NCBI GenBank assembly: GCA_963718355.1
Contig: CAVQZA010000010.1
Location: 210,544-274,543 of the forward strand
Length of the DNA stretch: 64,000 bases
Source: CAVQZA01 sp963718355
GTDB taxonomy: Bacteria > Actinomycetota > Thermoleophilia > Gaiellales > Gaiellaceae
Direction of reading: 5' to 3'
Position 1 is the stretch's first letter. The number at the start of each line of letters is the position of its first letter. The translations under genes and the position numbers were made by a program. The notes beneath the pieces were generated by a model. That model ran no database searches, was not told the DNA's origin, and worked only from the letters and a program-made list of their open reading frames with translations. Positions 1-12,000 of the stretch are shown piece after piece.

Positions 1-3000
1 TGGACGGTGCCGACGTAGCCGGTGGCGGTGTTGCCGAAGGCGTCCTTTGCCGTGACGGTGACGCTCGTGGCGACGCCCGCGGTGATCGAGCCGGGGCCGC
101 TCACGACGAAGGTGGTCGCCGGGCCGGGGGTGTACGTGACGGTGGCCGAGCTCGCGATCGCCGCGGCGTTGAGCGTCCCCGTGACCGACGCGGTGCCCGC
201 GGTCGTGGAGGAGGTCAGCGTGGCGGTGTAGGTGCCGTTGGCGTTGTCGGTGACCGAGCCGAGCGACCCGCTTGTGGTCGCGAGCGCGACGGTGCCGCCC
301 GAGGTCGTCAGGTTGTTGCCGAGGACGTCCTTGAGCTGGACGGTGATCGTCGAGGTCGTGCTGCCGTTCGCCGTGATCGAGGTCGGGGCGGCGTTGATCG
401 TCGAAGTCGCCGCGGAGGCTGCGCCGGCGTTGACGGTGATCGCGGCGGTGGTGCCGGTGATCGTGCCGGTGACGGTGTCGGTCGCCGTGACGGTGCGCGA
501 GCCCGTGGTGTTGAGCGTGACCGAGAACGTCTTCGAGCCCGAGTCGCCGGCGACGAACGCGTAGTTGCCGGGGAGCGTCGCGGCGCCGTCGGTCGAGGTG
601 AAGTGCACCGTGCCGAGGTAGCCCGTGGCGGTGTTCCCGAACGCATCCTTCGCGGTGACCGTGACGTTGAACGAGGTGCCGGCGGTCTGCGCCGTCCCCG
701 CGCTGACCGTGAGGGTCGCGGCGGCGGCCGGGTTGACGGTGATGCCGGCGCTCGTGCCGGTGATCGTCGCGGTGACGGTGTCGGTCGCGGTGACCGTCTG
801 GCTGCCGGCGGTCTTCAGCGTGTAGAGGTTGGTGAAGGTGTGGACGCCGGCGTCGCCTGCGACGAAGGTGTAGTTGCCCGGGAGCACGGCGGCGCCGTCG
901 GTCGAGGTGAAGTGGGCGATGCCGAGGTAGCCGGTGGCGGTGTTGCCGAAGGCGTCCTTGGCGGTGACGGTGACCGAGCCGGTGGTGCCGGCGGTGACCG
1001 AGGCCGGGGTGGCGGAGAGCGTGAAGGTCGCCGCGGCCGCCGGGTTGACGGTGATGCCGGCGCTGGTGCCGTTGATCGAGCCGGTGACGGTGTCGGTCGC
1101 AGTCAGCGTCTGGGAGCCGACCGTCTTGAGGGCGTAGGCGTTGGTGAAGGTGTGGACGCCTGCGTCACCCGCAACGAAGGTGTAGTTGACGGGCAGCACG
1201 GCGGCGCCGTCGGTCGAGGTGAAGTGGGCGATGCCGAGGTAGCCGGTGGCGGTGTTACCGAAGGCGTCCTTCGCGGTGACGGTGACCGAGCCGGTGGTGC
1301 CCGCGGTGACCGAGGCGGGAGTCCCGTTCACGGTCAGCGTCGCTGCGGCGGCCGGGTTGACGGTGATCGCTGCGCTCGTGCCCGTGATCGTGGCGGTGAC
1401 CGTGTCGGTGGAGGTGATCGTGCGCGAGCCGACCGTCTTCAGCGTGTAGAGGTTCGTGAAGGTGTGAACGCCCGCGTCGCCGCCGGTGAAGGTGTAGTTG
1501 CCCGGCAGCACGGCGGCGCCGTCCGTGGAGGTGAAGTGGGCGATGCCGAGGTAGCCCGTGGCCGTGTTGCCGAAGGCGTCCTTGGCGGTGACGGTGACCG
1601 AGCCCGTGGTGCCCGCGGTGACCGAGGCCGGAGTGCCCGAGAGCGTGAAGGTGGCGGCGGCGGCCGGGTTGACGGTGATGCCGGCGCTCGTGCCGGTGAT
1701 CGTCGCGGTGACGGTGTCGGTCGCGGTGACCGTCTGGCTGCCGGCGGTCTTGAGCGTGTAGAGGTTGGTGAAGGTGTGGATGCCGTTGTCGCCTGCGACG
1801 AAGGTGTAGTTGGCGGGCAGCACGGCGGCGCCGTCGGTCGAGGTGAAGTGGGCGATGCCGAGGTAGCCGGTGGCGGTGTTGCCGAAGGCGTCCTTGGCGG
1901 TGACGGTGACCGAGCCGGTGGTGCCGGCGGTGACCGAGGCCGGGGTGGCGGAGAGCGTGAAGGTCGCAGCGGCTGCCGGGTTGACGGTGATGCCGGCGCT
2001 GGTGCCGTTGATCGAGCCGGTGACCGTGTCGGTCGCCGTCAGCGTCTGGGAGCCGACGGTCTTCAGCGTGTAGAGGCCCGTGAAGGTGTGGACGCCTGCG
2101 TCACCCGCGACGAAGGTGTAGTTGACGGGCAGCGAGGCGGCGCCGTCGGTAGAGGTGAAGTGCACGGTGCCGAGGTAGCCCGTGGCGAGGTTGCCGAACG
2201 CGTCCTTCGCAGTGACCGTGACGTTGCCGGTGGTGCCGGCGGTGACGGAGGCGGGGGTGCCGTTCACGACGAGCGTCGAGGCGGCGGCCGGGTTGACGGT
2301 GATCGCCGCGCTGGTGCCGTTGATCGAGCCGGTGACGGTGTCGGTCGCGGTGAGCGTCTGCGAGCCGACCGTCTTCAGCGTGTACGCGTTGGTGAACGTG
2401 TGGACGCCGTTGTCGCCGGCCACGAAGGCGTAGTTGCCGGGCAGCACGGCCGCGCCGTCCGTCGAGGTGAAGTGGACGGTTCCGAGGTAGCCGGTCGCGA
2501 CGTTGCCGAAGGCGTCCTTGGCGGTGACGGTGACCGAGCCGGTAGTGCCCGCGGTGACCGAGGCGGGAGTGCCGTTCACGACGAGGGTCGAGGCGGCGGC
2601 CGGATTGACCGTGATGCCGGCGCTGGTGCCGTTGATCGAGCCGGTCACCGTGTCGGTCGCGGTGAGCGTGCGGGAGCCGACGGTCTTGAGCGTGTAGGCG
2701 TTGGTGAAGGTGTGCGCGCCCAGGTCACCGGCGACGAAGGTGTAGTTCGCGGGCAGCGAGGCGGCGCCGTCGGTGGAGGTGAAGGCGACGGTGCCGAGGT
2801 AGCCCGTGGCGATGTTGCCGAAGGTGTCCTTCGCGGTGACCGTCACGCTCGCGGTGGTGCCTGCCGTGACGGAGGCCGGGGTGCCGTTCACGGTCAGCGT
2901 CGTAGCGGCGGCGGGGTTGACGGTGATCGCCGCACTGGTGCCGGTGATCGTGGCGGTGACGGTGTCGGTTGCGGTGACGGTGCGCGAGCCCGCGGTCTTC

Positions 3001-6000
3001 AGCGTGTAGAGGTTCGTGAAGGTGTGGGCGCCCGAGTCGCCGGCGACGAAGGTGTAGTTGCTGGGCAGCACGGCCGCGCCGTCGGTCGAGGTGAAGGCGA
3101 CGGTGCCGAGGTAGCCGGTGGCGGTGTTGCCGAACGCGTCCTTAGCGGTGACGGCGACCGAGCCGGTGGAGCCCGCCGTGAGCGAAGCCGGGGTTCCGGA
3201 GAGCGTGAAGGTCGCGGCAGCGGCCGGGTTCACGGTGATCCCGGCGCTCGTGCCGGTGATCGTCGCGGTGACGGTGTCGGTCGCCGTGATCGTCCGCGAG
3301 CCGACGGTCTTCAGCGTGTAGGCGTTGGTGAACGTGTGAACGCCGGCGTCGCCCGCGACAAACGTGTAGTTGGCGGGCAGCACGGCGGCTCCGTCGGTGG
3401 AGGTGAAGGCGACGGTGCCGAGGTAGCCGGTCGCGGTGTTCCCGAAGGCGTCCTTGGCGGTGACCGTCACGCTCGCCGTCGTGCCGGCGGTGACCGAGGC
3501 CGGGGTGCCGTTCACGGTCAGCGTCGAGGCCGGCGCGGGGTTGACGGTGATTGCTGCGCTGGTGCCGGTGATCGTGGCGGTGACGGTGTCGGTCGTCGTG
3601 ACGGTGCGCGAGCCTGCGGTCTTCAGCGTGTAGAGGTTGGTGAAGGTGTGGGCGCCCGAGTCGCCTGCGACGAAGGTGTAGTTGCTCGGCAGCACGGCCG
3701 CGCCGTCCGTCGAGCTGAACGCGACGATGCCGAGGTAGCCCGTGGCGATGTTCCCGAACGCGTCCTTGGCGGTGACGACGACCGAGCCCGTATTGCCCGC
3801 GGTGAGCGAGGCGGGAGTGCCGGAGAGGGTGAAGGTCGCGGCGGCGGCGGGGTTGACGGTGATGCCGGCGCTGGTGCCGTTGATCGACCCGGTGACGGTG
3901 TCTGTGGCGGTCAGCGTGCGTGAGCCCGCCGTCTTCAGCGTGTAGGCGTTGGTGAAGGTGTGCACACCCGAGTCGCCTGCGACGAACGTGTAGTTGCTCG
4001 GGAGCACGGCGGCGCCGTCGGTGGAGGTGAAGGCGACGGTGCCGAGGTAGCCGGTGGCGGTGTTGCCGAAGGCGTCCTTGGCGGTGACGGTGACCGAGGC
4101 GGTGGTGCCGGCGGTGACCGAGGCCGGAGTGGCGGAGAGGACGAGCGTCGAGGCGGCGGCCGGGTTGACGGTAATCCCGGCGCTGGTACCGGTGATCGTC
4201 GCCGTGACGGTGTCGGTCGCAGTCAGCGTCTGGGAGCCGACCGTCTTGAGCGTGTAGAGGTTGGTGAAGGTGTGGACGCCCGAGTCACCCGCGACGAAGG
4301 TGTAGTTGCCGGGCAGCACGGCGATGCCGTCAGTCGAGGTGAAGTGGACGATCCCGACATAGCCGGTCGCGGTGTTCCCGAACGCATCCTTCGCCGTGAC
4401 CGTGACCGAACCCGTGGTGCCGGCCGTGACCGAGGCCGGAGTCCCGTTCACGGTGAACGTCGCCGCAGCGGCGGGGTTGACGGTGATCGCCGCGCTGGTG
4501 CCCGTGATCGTCGCGGTCACCGTGTCGGTGCCGGTGATCGTGCGCGAGCCCGCCGTCTTCAGCGTGTACAGGTTCGTGAACACGTGTGAGCCCGCGTCGC
4601 CCGCGACGAACGTGTAGTTGCCCGGCAGCACGGCCGCGCCGTCGGTCGAGGTGAAGTGAACGATGCCGAGGTAGCCCGTCGCCGTGTTCCCGAACGCATC
4701 CTTCGCCGTCACCGTGACCGAGCCCGTGGTGCCGGCCGTGATCGAGGCGGGAGTGGCGGAGAGCGTGAGCGTCGCGGCGGCGGCAGGGTTGACGGTGATC
4801 GCCGCGCTGGTGCCGGTGATCGTGGCGGTGACGGTGTCGGTCGCCGTGACGGTGCGCGAGCCCGCGGTCTTCAACGTGTAGAGGTTCGTGAAGGTGTGGA
4901 CGCCCGCGTCGCCGGCGACGAAGGTGTAGTTGCCCGGCAGCACGGCGGCGCCGTCCGTCGAGGTGAAGGCGGCGGTGCCGAGGTAGCCCGTGGCCGTGTT
5001 GCCGAATGCGTCCTTGGCGGTGACGGTGACCGAGCCCGTGGTGCCGGCCGTGACCGAGGCGGGAGTGCCGGAGAGCGTGAACGTCGCGGCGGCCGCCGGG
5101 TTGACGGTGATCGCTGCGCTCGTGCCGGTGATCGTCGCGGTGACGGTGTCGGTCGCCGTGACCGTCCGCGAGCCGACGGTCTTCAGCGTGTAGGCGTTGG
5201 TGAAGGTGTGGACGCCAGCGTCGCCCGCGACGAACGCGTAGTTGCCCGGCAGCACGGCGGCGCCGTCCGTCGACGTGAACGCGACGGTGCCCAGGTAGCC
5301 GGTGGCGACGTTGCCGAAGGTGTCCTTCGCCGTGACGACGACGGTCGCGGTGGTGCCGGCCGTGACCGAGGCGGGAGTCCCGGAGAGGGTGAGGTTGACG
5401 GCGGCCGCCGCGTTGACGGTGATCGCGGCGCTCGTGCCGGTGATGGTCGCGGTGACGGTGTCGGTCGCGGTGACCGTCCGCGAGCCGGACGTCTTCAGGG
5501 TGTAGAGGTTCGTGAAGGTGTGGGCGCCCGAGTCGCCGGCGACGAAGGTGTAGTTGCCCGGCAGCACCGCGGCGCCGTCGGTCGAGGTGAACGCGACCGT
5601 GCCGAGGTAGCCGGTGACGGTGTTTCCGAAGGCGTCCTTGGCGGTGACGGTGACGGAGCCGGTGCTGCCTGCGGTGAGGGAGGCGGGCGTGCCGGTCAGG
5701 CTCAGCGTCGCAGCCGCCGCCGGGTTGACGGTGATCGCCGCGCTCGTGCCCGTGATCGTGCCGGTGACGGTGTCCGTCCCCGTGATCGTGCGCGAGCCCG
5801 CAGTCTTCAGCGTGTACAGGTTCGTGAAGGTGTGGACGCCCGCGTCGCCGGCCGTGAACGTGTAGTTGCCCGGCAGCACGGCGGCGCCGTCGGTCGAGGT
5901 GAAGTGGACGATCCCGAGGTAGCCCGTCGCGGTGTTGCCGAACGCGTCGAGCGCGGTGATCGTGACCGAGCCGGTGTTGCCCGCGGTGACCGAGGCCGGA

Positions 6001-9000
6001 GTGCCCGAGAGCGCCAGCGTCGCGGCGGCGGCCGGGTTGACGGTGATCGCCGCGCTCGTGCCGGTGATCGTGCCGGTGACGGTGTCGGTGCCGGTGAGCG
6101 TCCGGGAGCCGGCGGTCTTCAGCGTGTACGCGTTGGTGAACGTGTGCACGCCCGCGTCGCCCGCGACGAAGGTGTAGTTGGCCGGAAGCACGCCCGCGAC
6201 GTCGGTCGAGGTGAAGTGGACGGTGCCGAGGTAGCCCGTCGCGGTGTTGCCGAACGCGTCGAGCGCGGTGACCGTCACCGAGGCCGTCGTACCGGCGGTG
6301 ACCGAGGCCGGCGTCGCGGTAAGCGTCAGCGTCGCGGCGGCGGCCGGGTTGACCGTGATCCCGGCGCTCGTGCCGTTGATCGTGCCGGTGACCGTGTCGG
6401 TGCCCGTGAGCGTGCGCGAGCCGGCGGTCTTCAGCGTGTACGCGTTGGTGAACGTGTGGACGCCGTTGTCGCCGGCGACGAACGTGTAGTTCACCGGCAG
6501 CACGGCCGCGCCGTCGGTCGAGGTGAAGTGGACGGTGCCGAGGTAGCCCGTCGCGGTGTTCCCGTAGGCGTCCTTCGCCGTGACGGTGACCGAGCCGGTA
6601 TTGCCCGCGGTGACCGAGGCCGGCGTCGCCGTCAGCGCGAGGGTCGCCGTCGCCGCCGGGCTCACGACCACGCTGAGCCGGTCGCCGCCGGCGGCGGTGA
6701 TCGTGCCGTCGTTCGCGACGATCAAAGCGGTCTCGACGTTGTAGAGCTTCATCAGGCCGGATGCGACGCCGTTCGTGAACGTGAGCGAGGTGTTGGCCGC
6801 GCCGAAGGGCTGGTCGACGGCGAGGCGGTCGCGGAACGTCGGCGCGGTGACCGGGCCGGGAGAGATGCTCGCGCCCGTGAAGGTCAGCGTGTGGTTGCCG
6901 GTGTAGGCGGTTGCCGTGTTGCCGTACGGGTCGGTCGCGGTCACGGTCACGGTCTGGGAGCCGCCCGCAGTCTGCGCGCCGGTGCCGGTCACGACCAGGC
7001 GGGAGGCGGTCGCGGGGCCGACCACGAGCGATGCGTTGCCCGACAGCGTGCCGTCGCCGACCGCGACGGTCGGGCTCTCGACCTTGTAGAGCTTCATCAC
7101 GCCGCCCGCGGTTGCGACGCCGTTCGTGAACGTGATCGTGGTCGCCGTGCCGAAGTTCACCGGCGTGGCCGTCTTGTCGGTCACGGTCGGGGTGGTGGCC
7201 GGGTTGGTCGAGTTGTTGGCGCCGCTGAAGGTCAGGATCTTGTCGCCCGTGTACGTGGTGACGGTGCGGCCGCCGGCGTCCACTGCGGTGAGCGTCAGGG
7301 TGTCCGCGGCACCGGGTGCAGGCGTCCCCGACGCGGGCACGATCGTGAGCGCGGTCGCCGGGCCGAAGATGTCGACGTTCGCCGCCGGGCTACCCGGCGC
7401 CGTGTCCTTGATCGTCGCAACGTTGAAGCTGGCTGCGGGGTATGTGGCGGCGACCGGGTTCGTGACGCCGCCGATCGTCAGTGTTCCGGCGCTCGAGGCC
7501 GCGAGCGCGCACCCGGCGCCCGCGAGCGTGATCGTCACCGTCGTCCCGTTCGTGGCCCCGGTTGCCGTGCAGCTCGTGTAGCCGGCGCCCGTGAGGGTGA
7601 TCGTCGGCGCTGCCGTGATCGTGAACGCGGCGGGGAAGACGACCGCGATGGTGTCGCCGGCCGCGAGCGGAGCGCCGGCGGTCGTGGTGAACGCTGCCGT
7701 CCAGGTCACGCCCAGGGCGAGCGCGGCGCGGGTCGTCGCTGTGAACGTCACGGCGGTCGGGGCGGTGGCCGGAGCGATCACGACGTTCGAAGCGGGGCTG
7801 GCCGGAACCGTGTCGGCGCTCGTGACGACGGACATGTTCGCGGCGGCGATCGTCTGCGCCGGCGGGTTCGTGACGCCGGCGATCGTGAGCGCGCCGTTGC
7901 CGCTCGCCGCGAGCGCGCACCCGGCGCCGACGAGCGTGATCGTCACCGTCGGGCCGGTGGAGGAGCCACTCGTGTCGGCGGCCGTCGCCGTGGCGGTGCA
8001 GCCCGAGTATCCGGCGCCCGTGAGCGTGATCGTCGGGTTGGACGGGATCGAGAAGCCGGCAGCGAAGTTGACCACGATCGTGTCGCCCGCCTTGAGCGCG
8101 CCGCTGGCGCTTGCGGTGTAGCCGACCGTCCATGTGCCGCGCGCAGTGCCGGTCTGCGGCGCACCCGTGAAGGAGACGGCGCTCGGGCTCGTGGCAGGGG
8201 CGATCACGACGTTGGCGGCCGGGCTCGCGGTGGCGGTGTCGGCGCTAGTCGTGACCGTGAAGTTGGAGGCGGTGATCGTCCCGGCAGGCGGGTTGATGAT
8301 CCCGGCGATCGTGAGCGCGCCGTTCGCGCCGTTGGCGAGTGCACAGCCGGCGCCGCCGAGCGTGACGGTGACCGTAGGCCCGGTGCTCGAGCCGCTCGTC
8401 GTCGTCGTGACGGCGGTGGCGGTGCAGCCCGCGTAGGCGCCGGTGAGCGCAATCGTCGGGTTCGTCGGAATCGAGTAGCCCGCCGCGAAGCCGATCGTGA
8501 TCGTGTCGCCTGTCTTGAGCGCACCACCGGCGCTGGCGGTGTAGCCGACCGTCCACGTCGCGCGGGAGTTGCCGGTCTGCGGCGCGCCGGTGAACGAGAC
8601 TGCCGCCGGGGCGGTGGCGGCGGCGATCACGACGTTGCCGGCCGGGCTCGCGGGCGTCGTGTCCGCGCTGGTGGCGACCGTGAGGTTGGCGGGCGTGATC
8701 GTCTGAGCCGGCGGGTTGGCGATGCCTGCGACGGTCAGCGCGCCGTTGCCGGCCGCGGCCAGCGCGCAGGTGCCGCCGTTGTTGGCGAGCGTGACCGTGA
8801 CCGTTGGCCCGGACGATGATCCGTTCGTTCCTGTGGTGACGGCGGTCGCGGAGCAGTTCGCGTAGCCGGCGCCTGTGAGCGCGATGGTCGGTGTGGCGGG
8901 GATCGAGAAGCCGCTTGCGAAGAGGAGCGTGATCGTGTCACCGGTCTTGAGCGCGCCGCCGGCGCTCGCGGTGAAGCCGATCGTCCAGGTCGAGCGGGCG

Positions 9001-12000
9001 TAGCCGCTCTGCGGGACACCGGTGTACGAGACGGCAGTCGGCGTGGTCGCGGCCGAGATCACGACGTTGCCGGCCGGGCTCGCGGGGATCGTGTCGGCGC
9101 TCGTGGCGAGGGTCAGGTTCGCCGCCGTGATCGTCTGCGCCGGCGGGTTCGTGAGCCCGACGATCGTGAACGCGCCGTTGCCGCTGTTCGCGAGGGCGCA
9201 GGCGCCGCCGTTGTTGGCGAGGGTCAACGTAACCGTGGGGCCTGTCCCCGAGCCCGTGGTGTCGGCGGTGACTGCGCTCGCGCTACAGTTCGAGTAGCCG
9301 GCGCCGGTGAGTGTGATGGTGGGCGTCGCCGGGATCGTGAAGCCGGTGGCGAAGACCACCGAGATCGTGTCGCCAGCCCGTAGTGAGCCGGTCGCGGTGG
9401 CTGTGTAGCCGATCGTCCAGGTTGAGCGGGCGTTGGCGCTCTGAGGTGTGCCCGCGAAGGAGACGGCGGTTGGAGCCGTTGCGGCGGCGATCACGACGTT
9501 GGCGGCAGGGCTTGCGGCCACCGGGTCCGTACTTGTCAGGAGCGTCAGGTTGGCGGCGGTGATCGTCTGGGCCGGCGGGTTCGTGATTCCATCGATCGTC
9601 AGCGCGCCGCTGGCGCCGGTCGCGAGTGCGCAGGTGCCGCCGTTGTCGGCGAGCGTGACCGTCACGGTCGGCCCGGTGCCTGAGCCGCTCGTCGAGGCGG
9701 TCGACCCGGTGGCAGAGCAGTTCGTGTATGCACCAGTCAGCGTGATCGTCGGCGTGAGGGGAACCGTGAAGCCGCTCGAGAAGGCGATCGTGATCGTGTC
9801 GTCCGCGCGCAGCTGGCCGGTGCCGCTCGAGGTGAAGCCGACCGACCAGGTCGAGCGGGTGTTGGCCTTCTGCGGTGAGCCCGCGAACGTAACGGTCGTC
9901 GGGGTGGTGCCGGCGGCGATTACGACGTTCGCGGCGGGGCTCGCCACGACGGTGTCGGCGCTCGTCTTCACGGTCAGCTGGTTCGCGGTGATCGTCGTGG
10001 CGATCACGTTCTGCACCCCGGCGATGGTCAGCGCGCCGCTCGCGTTGTTGGCGAGGGCGCAGGTGCCGCCGCTGTCGGCCAGCGTGATCGTGACGGTCGG
10101 GCCCGAGTTGAGGGCCTGCGTGCTGGTGGTGTTCGCGGTCGTCGCCGTGGCCGAGCAGTTCACGTAGGCGCCGGTGAGCGCGATCGTCGGGGTGGCCGGG
10201 ATCGCGAAGCGGGCGGAGTACCCGACGGTGATCGTGTCGCCGGTCCTGAGCGCGCCGGTCGCGCTGGTGGTGAAGCCGATCGTCCAGGTCGAGCGGGCGC
10301 GGTCGGTCTGCGGTGAGCCGGAGAAGCTGACCGCGGTCGGGGAGGTGGCGGCGGCGATCACGACGTTGCCCGCGGGGACGCCGGGCGCCGTGTCGGTGCT
10401 CGTCGCGACCGTCATGTTGGCGGCGGTGATCGTCTGTGCCGGCGGGTTGATCACTCCGGCGATCGTGAGCGCGCCGTTGCCGGCGTTCGCGAGGGAGCAG
10501 GCGCCGCCGTTGTTCGCGAGCGTGATCGTGACCGTCGGCCCGGTGGCCGAACCGCCGGTGGGGGCGGTCGTCGCGGTCGCGGAACAGTTCGTGTAGCCGG
10601 CGCCGGTCAGCGTCACGGCCGGGGTGTTCGGGAGCGAGAAGTCTGCGCCGAAGCCGAGGTTGATCGCGTCGCCGGCCCTGAGGGTGCCGCTCGCGCTGGA
10701 CGTAAACCCGACCGTCCAGGTCGAGCGTGCGCCTCCGGTCTGAGCCGAGCCGGCGAACGAGACGGCGGTCGGCGTCGTCGCGGCGGCGATCACGACGTTG
10801 GCGGCGGGGCTGGCCGGAGCGACGTCGTCACTCGTCACGACGGTGAAGTTCGTGTTCGCGAACGTGGCGGCCGGCGGGTTGACGACGCCGGCGACGGTGA
10901 AGGCACCGGACTGCCCGGCGGCCAGGATGCAGGACGCGCCCGAAAGCGTGACGGTCAGGGTCGTGCCCGACGCCGCTCCGGACGCCGAACAGGTCGTGTA
11001 GCCCGCGCCGGTGAGTGTGATCGTCGGCGTGGCCGGAAGCGAGAAGCCCGCCGGGAAGGTGGCCACGATCGTGTCGCCGTTGAGCAGGGCGCTGGTCGCG
11101 GTGAAGCCGACCGTCCAGGTGGAGCGGGCGCTTCCGGTCTGCGGCGAGCCTGTGAACGACACGGCGGTCGGAGTGGCGGCCGCGAGGATCGTGACCGGGG
11201 TCGCGCTTGCGGCGATCGAGTCGTTGCTCGTCTTGACGGTCTCGGTCGACGAGCCGGGGGACGAGTTCGTGATACCCGCGATCGTCAGCGTCGCCGGCGT
11301 CGTGCCGGTGAGCGAGCAGGTGCCGCCGTTGTTGGCGAGGGTGATCGTCACGACGGCTCCGGCGCCTCCCGTGGCGGTGGCCGAGCAGTTCGAGAAGCCG
11401 GCGACGAGGTTGACCACGGGGACCGCCGGAATCGAGAAGCCCGTGGTGAAGGTGGTGGTGATCTGGTCGCCGCTGCGAAGCCCGCCGGTCGCGGTCGGCG
11501 TGAAGTTCACGGTCCAGGTTGCGCGGGCGTACGCAACCAGCGTCGTTGCGCTGACGGTGACCCCGGTCGGCGACCCTGCGGACAGGATCGTCACGACGGC
11601 CGCGTTGGCGGCTGTCGTGTCGGCGCTCGTCTTGATGGTCTCGGTAGACGGGCCGGTCGTGGCCGTGTTCGTGATCCCGGCGATCGTGAAGGTCGCCGGG
11701 ATGATGTCGCCGACGTTGCACGTGCCGCCGAAGTCGGCGAGCGTGATCGTCGCAACGGTGCCGACGCCGTTGACGGTCGCCGAGCAGTTGCTGAAGCCGC
11801 CGAGCAGCTGGACGGTCGTCGCCGTCGCGGTGTTGAACCCCGCGGAGTACGTGACCGTGATCGTGTCGCCCGTCTGGAGCGAGCCCGTCGCGCTCGTCGT
11901 GAAGTTGCCTGTCCAGGTTGCGACCCGGCTTGCGATCAGCGTGCTGGCGCCGACGGTGACGGCGGTCGGAGTCGTCGTCGCCGAGATCACCGGGGCGACG

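Noticed and set aside
440..6660. Regular 312-bp repeats as a CRISPR or satellite array
   Set aside because: The period is too long, there are no unique spacers, and the repeats are in frame and encode a protein domain.
603..8819. Very long plus-strand open frames (603-3923 and 4656-8819), rich in Arg, Gly and Asp
   Set aside because: They are antisense shadows of the giant repeat gene. Their peptides have no domain pattern, while the minus-strand frame gives clean Ig-like repeats over the whole region.
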